Source of the DNA: Rhodanobacter denitrificans
Lineage (GTDB): Bacteria > Pseudomonadota > Gammaproteobacteria > Xanthomonadales > Rhodanobacteraceae
Direction: 5' to 3'
DNA length: 64,000 bases
NCBI RefSeq assembly: GCF_000230695.2
Contig: NC_020541.1
Coordinates: 2,170,001-2,234,000 of the forward strand
The position numbers and the translations under genes are program-made. The notes under the pieces are model-generated. The model worked only from the letters and a program-made list of their open reading frames with translations. It searched no databases and was not told the origin of the DNA. Position 1 is the first letter of the stretch. Every line of letters starts with the position of its first letter. Positions 26,470 to 35,867 of the stretch are shown here, piece after piece.

Positions 26470-27703
26470 ATTCACGCTCCGCACCCGGATTGTCTTGGCG
26501 TTCCTCGCCTTCGGGGTGGTGCTGTCGAGCTTGTTCGCCGCTGTGGCGTTGACCTCCATGGCCGACTTCGAACGCATCCTGATGACGGAGTTGCTGCAGG
26601 TCGAAACCAGCAACCTCATCGCGCACCTCCACACTCAACCAAGTACACCCCTGCCAGCCTCCCAGCGGATCTATGCGTATGTGAGTCGGGCGAGCGACCG
26701 CCATGATGTGCCCGCGGAAATGGCCGCCCTGCCACCGGGGACACACATACTGGATCGCGAAGGGGATCGGGAGACGTATGTCGCCGTCTCCGACGACGGC
26801 ACCCAGCGGTTGTACTTCGTCATCGATCTGAGCGACATCGCCCAGCGCGAAACGTTTCTGCGTTGGTTGATGGCCGGTGTCATCCTCATAGGTACGCTGG
26901 TCTCCGGCGCGCTGGGCCTGCTCTTGGCCGGGCGGTTGATTGCACCGGTTCAGCGACTGGCGCAATGGGTCGAAGCATCGGCGCCGCCCCGCCGCGACGA
27001 TCGCCTTCGCACCCACTTCGCCAATGACGAGGTCGGTGCGCTGGCGGTCGCCTTCGAGCACTACCAGGCACGCCTGGATGCGTTCCTGACGCGCGAACGG
27101 GAGTTTACCGCCGACACCAGCCATGAATTGCGTTCACCGCTGTCGGTGATCCAGGCCAGCGTCGATCTGCTCGCAGAAGACGCCACGGTAGGTCCTTCCG
27201 GTCAGCGCGCCATCCAGCGCGTGCGTCGACGTACCGCCGAATTGACGGATCTGCTCGATACGCTGCTTTACCTGGCCCGTCACGAGACGGAGGTGGCGAT
27301 CGTTGCCGAACCCATTCCTGTGCGTGCCACATGGCAGCGCCTCGTCGACGCACAGACGATGCCTCCATCGACACCCGTGCAACTGCACGGCGATGCAAGC
27401 ATCACCGTGTTGGCGCCCCAACGTGCTGTGACGTTGGTGTTTGGGCAATTGCTACGCCGAGCGGGCGAGCTCTCGGACGGGGCCGTGGTGTCCATAGTCA
27501 TCGCATCCACGGGCATCGAGCTGAGCCCATGGCCGCAGGTTGGTGAGATGACGAACGCGAGGATTGACCAACGGCGGTCCGACAATGGCTTTGGGTTGAG
27601 CTTGATCAGTCGTCTTTGCGAACGGTTGGGATGGACGGTGCGATGGCCACAGCAGTCCGGTGAGCCGCTAACGCTCACCCTTGCGGACTCCAACCATGCA
27701 TGA
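26453..27703 (+). CDS. Sensor histidine kinase with a degenerate ATP-binding domain
   Basis: Overlaps the response-regulator stop; ATG 26453 or 26459 are both possible. Domains in order: TM1 (about 10-32), periplasmic sensor, TM2 (about 140-165), HAMP, and the dimerisation domain with the H-box F-T-A-D-T-S-H-E-L-R-S-P-L. The ATP-binding region is odd. Where the N-box Asn should be, the sequence reads F-G-Q-L-L-R-R-A; no D-x-G-x-G box is visible, although the G-F-G-L-S-L-I box near the end is kept. The protein may bind ATP poorly and act mainly as a phosphatase or partner of another kinase. Confidence 0.8.
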   Translation: MTMRLRFTLRTRIVLAFLAFGVVLSSLFAAVALTSMADFERILMTELLQVETSNLIAHLHTQPSTPLPASQRIYAYVSRASDRHDVPAEMAALPPGTHILDREGDRETYVAVSDDGTQRLYFVIDLSDIAQRETFLRWLMAGVILIGTLVSGALGLLLAGRLIAPVQRLAQWVEASAPPRRDDRLRTHFANDEVGALAVAFEHYQARLDAFLTREREFTADTSHELRSPLSVIQASVDLLAEDATVGPSGQRAIQRVRRRTAELTDLLDTLLYLARHETEVAIVAEPIPVRATWQRLVDAQTMPPSTPVQLHGDASITVLAPQRAVTLVFGQLLRRAGELSDGAVVSIVIASTGIELSPWPQVGEMTNARIDQRRSDNGFGLSLISRLCERLGWTVRWPQQSGEPLTLTLADSNHA

Positions 27704-27787
27704 CGGCCGACCCGATAAGCCACGGACTGCTTCTAACCCGGAAGATGGGGACGTACGGAACCGCATCCGGTTCGCTGAAGACGACCG

Positions 27788-28969
27788 ATGAGGTCAACCG
27801 TTTCCAAGACCATCATCGTGCTCGGCTTCGTGAGCTTCCTCAACGAACTGTCATCGCAGATCGTTGCGCCGCTGATTCCGCTGTTGCTGGTCACGACGTT
27901 GGGTGCGGGTCCGGTGGCGATGGGCCTGGTCGACGGCGTGGCGGACGCGGTCGCCAGCGGAGTTCGTCTTTGGGCCGGTCGTCGCTCGGATGTGCGTGGG
28001 CGCCGGCGCAAGATCTTCGTCGTCATGGGCTATGGTCTGTCGAGCATCGCGCGACCGCTCGTGGGACTCGCGCTCAACTGGCCGGTCGTGATGTTGCTGC
28101 GCAGTCTCGACCGCGTCGGCAAGGGGGTGCGTGGTGCCCCCCGCGATGCGTTGGTGGCCGATGCCACGCCGGCGGCATTGCGAGGGCATGCGTACGGCAT
28201 CAATCGCGCCCTGGATTACGCCGGTGCGGTCGGCGGCAGCCTGATCGCTGCAGCGGCATTGCTGTGGATCAGCCATCGCATCAGCGTGGTCATCATGCTG
28301 TCGGCCATTCCCGCGGCCCTCGCGCTGGTGGTTTTGATGACTCTCGTCAAGGATGTGCCGGCGAAAACGATCAAGCCCGGAACGACGCCAGCGCCTTTGC
28401 GTTGGCGTGCGTTGACTGTTCCGTCGCGGCGCTTCCTGACCGTCTTCCTGCTTTTTGCCTTCGCCAGTGCGTCGGAGAGTTTCATTCTGTTACGTGCTCA
28501 CGAAATCGGTATGGGTAACGTCCAGGTGCTCCTGCTTTGGGCCGTGTTGTGCGCCGTGCAAGCCGGGGTCGCCTGGCGTGCCGGGAAGGTTTCCGACCGT
28601 TTCAACAAAGTCACGGTCGTGGCCTCCACCTGGTTGGCCTACGGCGTGGGCTTGCTGCTGTTCGCGTTCGTGGAAAATATCCTGGGCCTGTGGATCGTCG
28701 TGGTCGTCTATGCCTTGCTCAGCGGCATCGGCGAAGGCGCGGAAAAAACGCTGGTCAGCACATTGGCGACGGAAGCGGACCGCGGCACCGCCTTCGGATG
28801 GTTCACGATGATTTCGGGGTTAGGAGCCATCCCTGCCGGGTTGATGTTCGGCGTCATTTGGCAGCAGTCCACCGCAGGCATCGCGTTCGGGGTGTTCGGC
28901 GTCCTGGCCATCGTGAGCGGGGTACTGTTGTGGGTGATCTTGCCGACACAGCGTGCGGCAACTATCTGA
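27788..28969 (+). CDS. MFS transporter
   Basis: A 393-residue protein with twelve predicted helices. The MFS loop 2-3 motif is recognisable (L-W-A-G-R-R-S-D-V-R-G-R-R-R-K), and a second G-K-V-S-D-R-F copy occupies loop 8-9. It has a D-R-V-G-K-G-V-R-G-A-P-R-D-A segment after TM4 typical of a small subgroup of proteobacterial MFS carriers of unknown substrate. Start ATG 27788 is 85 bases after the kinase gene; the region between holds no clear terminator. Confidence 0.75.
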   Translation: MRSTVSKTIIVLGFVSFLNELSSQIVAPLIPLLLVTTLGAGPVAMGLVDGVADAVASGVRLWAGRRSDVRGRRRKIFVVMGYGLSSIARPLVGLALNWPVVMLLRSLDRVGKGVRGAPRDALVADATPAALRGHAYGINRALDYAGAVGGSLIAAAALLWISHRISVVIMLSAIPAALALVVLMTLVKDVPAKTIKPGTTPAPLRWRALTVPSRRFLTVFLLFAFASASESFILLRAHEIGMGNVQVLLLWAVLCAVQAGVAWRAGKVSDRFNKVTVVASTWLAYGVGLLLFAFVENILGLWIVVVVYALLSGIGEGAEKTLVSTLATEADRGTAFGWFTMISGLGAIPAGLMFGVIWQQSTAGIAFGVFGVLAIVSGVLLWVILPTQRAATI

Positions 28970-29043
28970 AGGATGGATAGCGTGCTTATTCAATCGGCTA
29001 TCGCCAGCGAAAAGCAAGTGCTCCCTCTCCGCGTCAACATTCA

Positions 29044-29460
29044 ATGAGCTATTCAAGCATGTTCCTCCGATCGATCACCTTGAATGATGGCGTCCGCCGA
29101 ACCTTCTTCTTTCTTCTAGCAGGTGGTACGGGATTCCTACTCTATTTTTGCATTTCGATGGTTTTGCATTATGGGTTTCGCGTCGGCGAGGTCGTTTCGG
29201 CGATCTTTGGAACTTTACTGCCGATCCCGCCGACATTCTGGATGCAGCGCCGGCTCACGTTCCAAAGTGATACGCCAAAGAGACAGGCGCTTCCGCGCTA
29301 TGCGGTGCTCCAGCTGGGCAATGCGGCAGTCGTCTCGGGGCTCACCGCATTGGGAACAAAAATGGGACTGTCGGGGGGCCTGATATTCCTCATCGCGGGA
29401 GTCACAGGCGCTTTGATTTCCTATGTCGTACAGTCAAAGCTGGTGTTTCACGAAAACTAA
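29044..29460 (+). CDS. GtrA-like membrane protein
   Basis: A 138-residue protein with four hydrophobic helices and the GtrA ends: R-x3-F-L-x-G-G near the start and V-Q-S-K-L-V-F at the end. GtrA-like proteins are thought to flip or channel polyprenyl-phosphate-linked sugars. Together with the GT2 and ArnT-like genes nearby it completes a GtrA-GtrB-transferase set for envelope modification. No strong Shine-Dalgarno sequence is seen. Confidence 0.75.
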   Translation: MSYSSMFLRSITLNDGVRRTFFFLLAGGTGFLLYFCISMVLHYGFRVGEVVSAIFGTLLPIPPTFWMQRRLTFQSDTPKRQALPRYAVLQLGNAAVVSGLTALGTKMGLSGGLIFLIAGVTGALISYVVQSKLVFHEN

Positions 29461-29550
29461 ATTCAAGAAGCCTCTTGTGATTTTAAGCGGAGGCTAAGCA
29501 AGGGCCGCTGCAGCGACAGCCCCACTTTTGACAGTATTGATAAAATTTCG

Positions 29551-30714
29551 ATGAAAAATAGCGACGCACCATCCCAGATATCCCACTCACCAACAGGTTC
29601 CACTTCTCGGCGCTGGGAGGCTTTGCGCCATCGCGTCGTTGCGCAATGTTTTGGCCGCCTTTTTGGCGCCGTCGGAAGCCGACTTTGCGAGCCGGGCCAG
29701 CTGCCAACTCGCGGTATCCACCGTGTACTCGTATGTCGTCCCAATCACCGGCTCGGCAATGCCATCTTGCTCAGTCCGTTGCTCGCCGAAATCGAGGCGC
29801 TGTATCCCGGATCGGAAATTGACCTGGTCTGTGGCGGTGGTGCAGCGGAGGACTTATTCGCGCACCGCTTCCAGGTTCGCCGGGTATTCAGCCTGCCGCG
29901 AAAAATCGCACGACATCTATGGCTGACGATCACGCTGCTTCGGCAACTGCGAAGCAATTCCTACGATCTGGCCATCGACGCCTGCAGCGGTTCGCAGTCC
30001 GGACGGCTGCTGCTGGCCTTCGTCAAGGCCCGTTTCAAATTGGGCTTTCCGGATGCCCTCGGGAAAAGGGACTCGGCTTGGCACAACTGGCCATGCCCGG
30101 AGCACCTCGCACATCGCAGTGTTTTTTTGCTTCGCACAGCCTACACGGGAAAGGTAGATCGAGCCTACCCACCACTCAATTTGGGGCTATCAGATAGCGA
30201 GAAGCAGCAAGCCCGGCAGGCGCTCGTCGCTGTACTTGACGCCTCAGGACAGCGGTCAGGAATAAGCCGACCGGTTATCGGGATATTCGCCAACGCCACT
30301 GGTGCCAAACGATACGGTGAAGATTGGTGGAAGCAATATGTCGGTGCTCTGCGAACTTTGAAGCCCGAAGTGCTGATCGTCGAGCTGATCGCGGAACATG
30401 GCCAGACACTGCTAGACGGCAACTTTGCTTCTTACTACACGCGTCATCTGCGTCGTCTTGCCTCGATGATCGCAAACATGGACGGTTTCATCAGCGCAGA
30501 CTGTGGCGTGATGCATTTGGCCGTCGCCAGCGGCACCCCAACACTAGGCTTGTTCTCGGTGACTTGTTTGAGAAAATACGGCCCATACGGGCAAAAAAAT
30601 ACGGCCATCGATACCGAGACCATGAGTGCTTCAGACGTGGCTGCCATCACTGCCGAGTGGCTGAGTTTCGGCATACCCACGGCTTCGCCACCCTTGTCAT
30701 CCTTCAACCATTGA
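29551..30714 (+). CDS. GT9 (heptosyltransferase-like) glycosyltransferase
   Basis: The 387-residue product is a two-domain GT-B protein: the N-terminal Rossmann domain with V-L-V-C-R-P-N-H-R-L-G-N-A-I-L-L-S-P (residues about 58-76), and the C-terminal nucleotide-sugar site with A-D-C-G-V-M-H-L-A-V-A-S-G-T-P (near residue 315). Family members add heptose or other sugars to the lipopolysaccharide core. The first ~55 residues are extra and the annotated start lacks a ribosome site, so a later start is possible. A 24-bp palindrome follows the stop. Confidence 0.8.
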   Translation: MKNSDAPSQISHSPTGSTSRRWEALRHRVVAQCFGRLFGAVGSRLCEPGQLPTRGIHRVLVCRPNHRLGNAILLSPLLAEIEALYPGSEIDLVCGGGAAEDLFAHRFQVRRVFSLPRKIARHLWLTITLLRQLRSNSYDLAIDACSGSQSGRLLLAFVKARFKLGFPDALGKRDSAWHNWPCPEHLAHRSVFLLRTAYTGKVDRAYPPLNLGLSDSEKQQARQALVAVLDASGQRSGISRPVIGIFANATGAKRYGEDWWKQYVGALRTLKPEVLIVELIAEHGQTLLDGNFASYYTRHLRRLASMIANMDGFISADCGVMHLAVASGTPTLGLFSVTCLRKYGPYGQKNTAIDTETMSASDVAAITAEWLSFGIPTASPPLSSFNH

Positions 30715-30726
30715 CAGGGTCATCGC

Positions 30727-30750
30727 ATCGACCGAATACGTTCGGTCGAT
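30727..30750. repeat. 24-bp palindrome after the GT9 gene
   Basis: Arms ATCGACCGAA and TTCGGTCGAT are perfectly complementary around TACG. It lies 12 bases after the GT9 stop and 58 bases before the ArnT-like start. No T-run follows, so it could be a regulator site or an RNA stem that attenuates read-through. Confidence 0.45.
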
Positions 30751-30808
30751 GTAGAGCACTTTGGCATGCGTGTTTTGTCGCACGCTTTCTCCACTAGCCG
30801 GTTGCCTT

Positions 30809-32452
30809 ATGCAGTCCCATTCAAACCGTTTCGATGCGCTGCGTCTGTTATGGCCTTGGCTTCCGCTGTGGATCACTGCCGCGTTGGCCGCAATCTTCAT
30901 GCACGGCCCGATGCCGATGTATTCCACCCGGACACTCTCGGTCGCCTGGGAAATGTGGCATCAGCACAGTTTCATCGTGCCAATGCTCAACGGCGCACCT
31001 TACAGCGATAAAACGCCGATGCTGTACTGGCTGATTCATGCGGGATGGGCCATCGCCGGAGTGGGCGACATCTGGCCCCGTGTACTCGAAGTCATGATGG
31101 GGGCTGCCGAGCTGGTGCTTGCCACCGTGCTCGCACGCCGCTTGTTCCCTGAACGCGTGGCGGTTGCGCAAGCCACGCCGTGGGTGCTATGCGCCTTCAC
31201 CTACGCCTTCTTGTTCGGCCTGCAAACGATGTACGAAGTGCTGCTCGCCGCCTGTGTTCTTGCTGCCTTGGTCAGCCTTACCCCTAGCTCGCGTCGTGAA
31301 GCGCCCCGTTTCATTGGGTTCGCCCTGGCGCTCGGAATCGGGTTGCTTACCAAAGGTCCGGTGATGCTGTTGCACGTCGCCTTCCCTTGGTTGCTCGGGC
31401 CACTGTGGAACGATTGGGCGCGGCGTGAGTCACGACGGTGGTACGCCGGCGGACTACTGGCGGTGCTGACCGGATGCGCCATGTTGCTAGCGTGGGCGCT
31501 CACGGCTGCCTCGATCGGTGGTCCGGCCTATCGCGAGCAGTTGCTGTTTCATCAAACGGCAGGGCGAGTCGTGGAAGCGTTCGCGCATGCGAAACCGCTC
31601 TGGTGGTACCTGCCGGTGCTACCGTTGTTGGTATTTCCGTTCGCGCTTTGGCCGAGGCTGTGGTTCGCGCTGTGTGCCCTGCGTCGTCCGTTCGAACCGG
31701 GACTGCGTTTCGTGTTCGCTTGGCTGGTCCCGGTGTTATTGGTGTTCTCCCTGATCAGCGGCAAGCAGCCGTATTACCTGTTGCCCGAATGTGCAGGTTT
31801 CGCATTGCTGTTCGCCGCCGCCGTGACTCGATGGCAGCCGAACCATGCGTCGCTGGCGACCAGCCGCTGGCTGAGTCCCTGGCCACTGGCTGTCTTAGCC
31901 GTTGGCGCCGGTCTGTTCCTGATGGCGCTTCCGCAGCTCATCGCGCACGGGCTGATACGTGATACGCAACTCGTCGCGTTGGGGGCTTTCAGCACCGCGT
32001 TCGGCGTGCTCTATCTCTTGCTGGGTGGTCTGCTTCTGCCAGGAAGGAGTGAGTTGCACCGCATTGCCTTGGTGGGCCTTCTGGGTGCCGTTGCCGCCAA
32101 TGGTCTATTCACGCTCACCTGGTGGCCAGCTTTCGATCTCAAGCCTGTGGCCGTGTTACTGGCACGTGCCGAAGCTCAGGGTCGACCCGTCGCCAATCTG
32201 GAAACGTACGACGGTCAGTTCGACTTTCTGGGCCGATTGACACTACCTATTGCGCAGCTGTCCGAAGGCGAATCGGTGCAGGTGTGGGCAAAAGCACATC
32301 CACAAGGATTGATCGTGAGCTACCCAGCCACGGTGACATCTCTCGATCGACGCATAGCTCTTTATGTACAGCCGTTTCGTGGCGTGTGGTTGACCATATG
32401 GCCAGCCAGCGAATTGGCCGCCGGTCGCGAAGGCCTGCCGAAGGCGAACTAA
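30809..32452 (+). CDS. Second ArnT-like membrane glycosyltransferase
   Basis: ATG 30809 gives a 547-residue protein with about 12 hydrophobic helices. The first loop has Y-S-D-K-T-P-M-L-Y-W, the equivalent of the family D-K-P-P-L-x-Y-W motif, but the preceding acidic E-P-D-E-G segment is replaced by S-T-R-T-L-S-V-A-W-E, so the catalytic loop is altered. A G-L-L-T-K-G-P-V segment matches ArnT helices. It probably transfers a sugar from a polyprenyl carrier to a cell-surface glycan; the donor is unknown. Confidence 0.75.
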   Translation: MQSHSNRFDALRLLWPWLPLWITAALAAIFMHGPMPMYSTRTLSVAWEMWHQHSFIVPMLNGAPYSDKTPMLYWLIHAGWAIAGVGDIWPRVLEVMMGAAELVLATVLARRLFPERVAVAQATPWVLCAFTYAFLFGLQTMYEVLLAACVLAALVSLTPSSRREAPRFIGFALALGIGLLTKGPVMLLHVAFPWLLGPLWNDWARRESRRWYAGGLLAVLTGCAMLLAWALTAASIGGPAYREQLLFHQTAGRVVEAFAHAKPLWWYLPVLPLLVFPFALWPRLWFALCALRRPFEPGLRFVFAWLVPVLLVFSLISGKQPYYLLPECAGFALLFAAAVTRWQPNHASLATSRWLSPWPLAVLAVGAGLFLMALPQLIAHGLIRDTQLVALGAFSTAFGVLYLLLGGLLLPGRSELHRIALVGLLGAVAANGLFTLTWWPAFDLKPVAVLLARAEAQGRPVANLETYDGQFDFLGRLTLPIAQLSEGESVQVWAKAHPQGLIVSYPATVTSLDRRIALYVQPFRGVWLTIWPASELAAGREGLPKAN

Positions 32453-32509
32453 ACAACCGCACCCTTCGGACGAATTTTCCAACTGAACCCGGTTGAAAAG
32501 AGCACGCTA

Positions 32510-32734
32510 TCAAATTTTCAAATAATCATCACACGCGGTGATGAGTTCTCGCAGTGTCGGCTCATCCGCATCAGGACGGGCCGCCAGCAGGGCGCGAAGT
32601 TCCCCAATCTGTTTATTGTCTGGAATCAGTTCGGACGGACTTTCCCACATCCAGTCGATCACGATCGGCAAAAGTTGGGTGGCAGACAACGTGGCCACTT
32701 CATGCCGGGTGGGTACATGGCTATTTGTGCCCAT
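32510..32734 (-). CDS. Small hypothetical protein, 74 aa
   Basis: A minus-strand frame between the ArnT-like gene and the second transposon end, whose first codons lie inside the terminal motif (32719-32754). The last 45 residues look natural (Leu/Glu-rich helix, acidic tail). There is no spaced ribosome site and the start is uncertain. It may be a gene fragment captured when the transposon inserted. The rest of the 330-bp gap between 32453 and 32783 holds only this frame and the terminal motif. Confidence 0.35.
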   Translation of the reverse strand: MGTNSHVPTRHEVATLSATQLLPIVIDWMWESPSELIPDNKQIGELRALLAARPDADEPTLRELITACDDYLKI

Positions 32735-32754
32735 CCCCCGATAATATAAAATAG
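32719..32754 (-). repeat. Conserved terminal motif of the second Tn3-family unit
   Basis: This motif is homologous to 13941-13977 and lies 29 bases beyond the stop of the second tnpA. Sequence differences in the two stem arms are compensatory (ATGG/CCAT against TTGG/CCAA). Confidence 0.5.
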
Positions 32755-32783
32755 CTTATACATCAATACTTTGACGATCAATT

Positions 32784-35700
32784 TTACCCTATCCCGGAAT
32801 CATTGAGGTCATGTGTCGCTTGGTTCCAGTTGACCAAGTCCACCAAGCGCGCGGCTAACGCATCGAGGTCGACCCTCGTCTCGCCGGGACTGAACTCGAA
32901 GGTGCCGAACAAATTGATGTTCTGCCACGCCACCGGCGACATGCTTCTGAGTATCTCGATGGCGGCCTCGTCTCCCGCCGCGAGCTTTTGGTCATAGATG
33001 CGAGACAGCAAGGCGGTGTTGTAGTAGATGATCGCGTTGGCGATCAAGCGCGAGCAGTCGTTCCAGATCTGCTGTTCTGCTTCGGTTTGCACGCGAAATT
33101 TTCCGCTGTTGACGTAGGCGATCGCGCGGCGGAAGCGGTGGTAGGCCTCGCCTCGATTGAGCGCCTTCTGCACGCTCTGACGCAAGCCGACATCGTCGAT
33201 GAAATCGAGGATGTAGAGCGTCCGGTAGATGTTGTCCAGTTCCCACAGGGCTTTCTTGGTCTGATTCCGCCGGGCATAACTGCTCAGTTTGCGAATGATC
33301 GTGGCTTGGGTCACCTCCTTCTGCCCCAATGACGCCATGATTCGTTGAATATTGGGCCACTCAGCCACGATCAGCGCCTCATTGACCTTACGTGCTGGTT
33401 TGATGAGAGCATTGCCGTACTGATTCGGTGATTTGAAGCTGACCAAGGAATCGACCTTCGTACGCAGATCGCGGTAGCGCGGCGCGAAGCGATAACCGTA
33501 CGCGTGCAGCACCCAGAAATTGACCTGGTTGGTGCCATGGGTGTCGGTCGAATGCTGTTCGGGCCTGATCTCGGAGGTATTGTTGAACAACAAGTCGAAC
33601 ACGTAATGACTCTCGTGCTCGTGGGCACCGATGACCTGCCCGTTGATCGGTACATGGTTGGCCACCACCGTGCAGACGCTGACACCTTTTTTCATCCCGA
33701 AATACTTCGGTGAGTGCCGCGCGTTGATCGTGTCGATCTGGGTTTCGATCCGCTGACCGTCGCTGCTCGAATGCAAGTGGTTGCCGATGTTGAAAAGATG
33801 GAACGCAGACAATTTTGCCGTGGCATTGCTGATGGCATCGTTGGCGCCGCGTATGGTCTCCTGCCGCAGGAAGCTGCGGGCGGTGGCCAACAAGGAGGCG
33901 TGGCTGAGACCGGAGACTTCGGCCATCTTCCACAATCCCATATTGGTACCCATGGCGACGATGCAGGCGAGAATCTCGCGAGGGTCCGGCGGCTGCTTGA
34001 CGTAGCGCTCCAGCACGTGCGTGAACGCTCCCAGAAACTCCGTGTTCCCGGCCACAAACCACAATAGATCGGCAATGCCGATGCCCGGAATTTGCGCGTA
34101 GAACGGGCTGTTGAGGGACTCGTCAAGCGCAGGATAGATCAGGTTCCAGCGTCGTTTGTCGCCCTTGCCGCGGACCGTGATGTGTGCATTGTCGCCATCG
34201 GCGATGTGGGCGTTCACCGTTTGAAACTTCGCGTCCAGCTGAGTGCGTAGCGCGGCCAAGGTGTCCTCAATAGGGGCCTGCAGAATCGGGGCATCGAGGT
34301 CGCGCAGTACCGCCTCTTTGTCGATCCAGCGCTCATCACTGATCAGATCATCCTCGAAGCGCCGGTATTCGTTGCTGTCCTTGACGAATACATCACCGGC
34401 CTCCATCGCGTCGCACAACAAGCGATAGACGAGAAATTCGTACCGATCGACGTCGAGCCGCTTGGCTCGTCCTTTTCCTTCGGCGGTGGTGAACAGATAG
34501 CCACGCAATCGCTTGGGGATGAGATCGACCGGAAACGTGGTCGGGTCGATCTGTCGTGGCGTATGCCCCAGTCGCAGATGGCCTTGCAAGAAGTCGACAG
34601 CAGCCATGAGTGGCGCATGTTCGACCCGGCCAGCGAAATCCAGATCGGTGAATAGGTGACGCAGGTTTCGCTTGAAGGTCGACGTGAGCGTGGTGTAGTA
34701 CGCCCACTGGAAACCTACCTTGTCGAAGGCGATGTTGCGCATGTAGTCGGCCACCAGCGGAATGCGCTCGGGACCAAGGTAGCTAAACGCTTTGGCTTTC
34801 ACCGTCGCGAACGCGGCATCATCAGGAATCGTGTCGTCGACAAACAGTTGAAGTACCTCACCGGCGGCCTGCAGATGCTCACTCGCGTCGGTCAGTGCTT
34901 GCCGCATCGCTTCTTCACTGGCCAGCTTGGCCTGCTTGCCGTAACCCTCCACGCGAACCATGAAGGCTTCGATCAAATGGTCGTTTATCTGCCGGTAGCG
35001 GTGGTAGGCGAAACACAGCAGGTACAGCCGTATGGTGGCCGGCGCCATGCGCTGCAGCTTGTAGACGGTGTAGTACATCACCAGGGAAGCGAAATATTTG
35101 CCGCTCTCCTGCGAGATACCTGCCGCTGCCAAAAATTGCTGCGCGAACGCATGCAGCGGTTGAAAGAGCTGACGTCGTTCGACTTCTTGCTTCAGCGCCT
35201 TGTAACTGAAATCGTTCGGTTCGTGTTTGAGCGCGCTGATTCGATACATGGATTCATCGGCTTGCAGCAATGCGTCGAGCTGGCTGCGGATATCGGGCGT
35301 CAGCGCCTGTTCCAGCAAACTCGCCAACCGCACGCGCTCGTTGGTGACCACCAAACCGATGATGTCTTGGAACGTGCTGTACGCCGGTGTGACGAGGCGT
35401 TCTCGTTCCACGTAATGGAGCGCTTCGCGCAGCAGGTAGCGCGGTTGAGTCGAGCGCATGGCGATATGCTGGATGCGCTCAACCAGTGCTCCCCGTGCGG
35501 AACGGTTCCACGAGCGAACATTGAGTAGTTGAAGAACGAGCTTCTGCAGTGCGACACGCGTCGGTTGGGTGGGGGACCGAATGGCCTTCCAGGGAATATC
35601 CGGGAAATGCCGCGCGAGGATGTGCTTCACATCCTCGCGCACGGCTTCCGGTTCGATGTCGAAGAACTGTCGTTTGGCTTTGAAATAACCCAGCTGCAGC

Positions 35701-35867
35701 ACCAGATACAAACCAGTCGTACCTCGACGCGCTGCTACTGCCGCTTGCTCGGCTGCGCTCAGGTCGAAGTACAGCAACCGTTCGTCTTCGGTGAAACGTG
35801 GCAGGCCGTAAAGGTCGTCGATTTCTTCGCCGGTGAGGATCGCCAGGCGGTGCGGGTTAGCCGTCAT
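32784..35867 (-). CDS. tnpA: Tn3-family transposase (DUF4158 type), second copy
   Basis: A 1027-residue protein, collinear with the first TnpA (13974-17078) and very similar, including the N-terminal L-T-G-E-E-I-D-D-L-Y-G-L-P motif. Catalytic blocks are intact: T-Q-I-D-T-I-N-A-R-H, T-D-T-H-G-T-N-Q and L-N-R-G-E-A-Y-H-R-F. Its start overlaps the stop of the upstream recombinase gene by 11 bases, so transposase and recombinase are co-translated. The layout (tyrosine recombinase then transposase) resembles the TnpI/TnpA organisation of Tn4430-like elements. Confidence 0.92.
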   Translation of the reverse strand: MTANPHRLAILTGEEIDDLYGLPRFTEDERLLYFDLSAAEQAAVAARRGTTGLYLVLQLGYFKAKRQFFDIEPEAVREDVKHILARHFPDIPWKAIRSPTQPTRVALQKLVLQLLNVRSWNRSARGALVERIQHIAMRSTQPRYLLREALHYVERERLVTPAYSTFQDIIGLVVTNERVRLASLLEQALTPDIRSQLDALLQADESMYRISALKHEPNDFSYKALKQEVERRQLFQPLHAFAQQFLAAAGISQESGKYFASLVMYYTVYKLQRMAPATIRLYLLCFAYHRYRQINDHLIEAFMVRVEGYGKQAKLASEEAMRQALTDASEHLQAAGEVLQLFVDDTIPDDAAFATVKAKAFSYLGPERIPLVADYMRNIAFDKVGFQWAYYTTLTSTFKRNLRHLFTDLDFAGRVEHAPLMAAVDFLQGHLRLGHTPRQIDPTTFPVDLIPKRLRGYLFTTAEGKGRAKRLDVDRYEFLVYRLLCDAMEAGDVFVKDSNEYRRFEDDLISDERWIDKEAVLRDLDAPILQAPIEDTLAALRTQLDAKFQTVNAHIADGDNAHITVRGKGDKRRWNLIYPALDESLNSPFYAQIPGIGIADLLWFVAGNTEFLGAFTHVLERYVKQPPDPREILACIVAMGTNMGLWKMAEVSGLSHASLLATARSFLRQETIRGANDAISNATAKLSAFHLFNIGNHLHSSSDGQRIETQIDTINARHSPKYFGMKKGVSVCTVVANHVPINGQVIGAHEHESHYVFDLLFNNTSEIRPEQHSTDTHGTNQVNFWVLHAYGYRFAPRYRDLRTKVDSLVSFKSPNQYGNALIKPARKVNEALIVAEWPNIQRIMASLGQKEVTQATIIRKLSSYARRNQTKKALWELDNIYRTLYILDFIDDVGLRQSVQKALNRGEAYHRFRRAIAYVNSGKFRVQTEAEQQIWNDCSRLIANAIIYYNTALLSRIYDQKLAAGDEAAIEILRSMSPVAWQNINLFGTFEFSPGETRVDLDALAARLVDLVNWNQATHDLNDSGIG

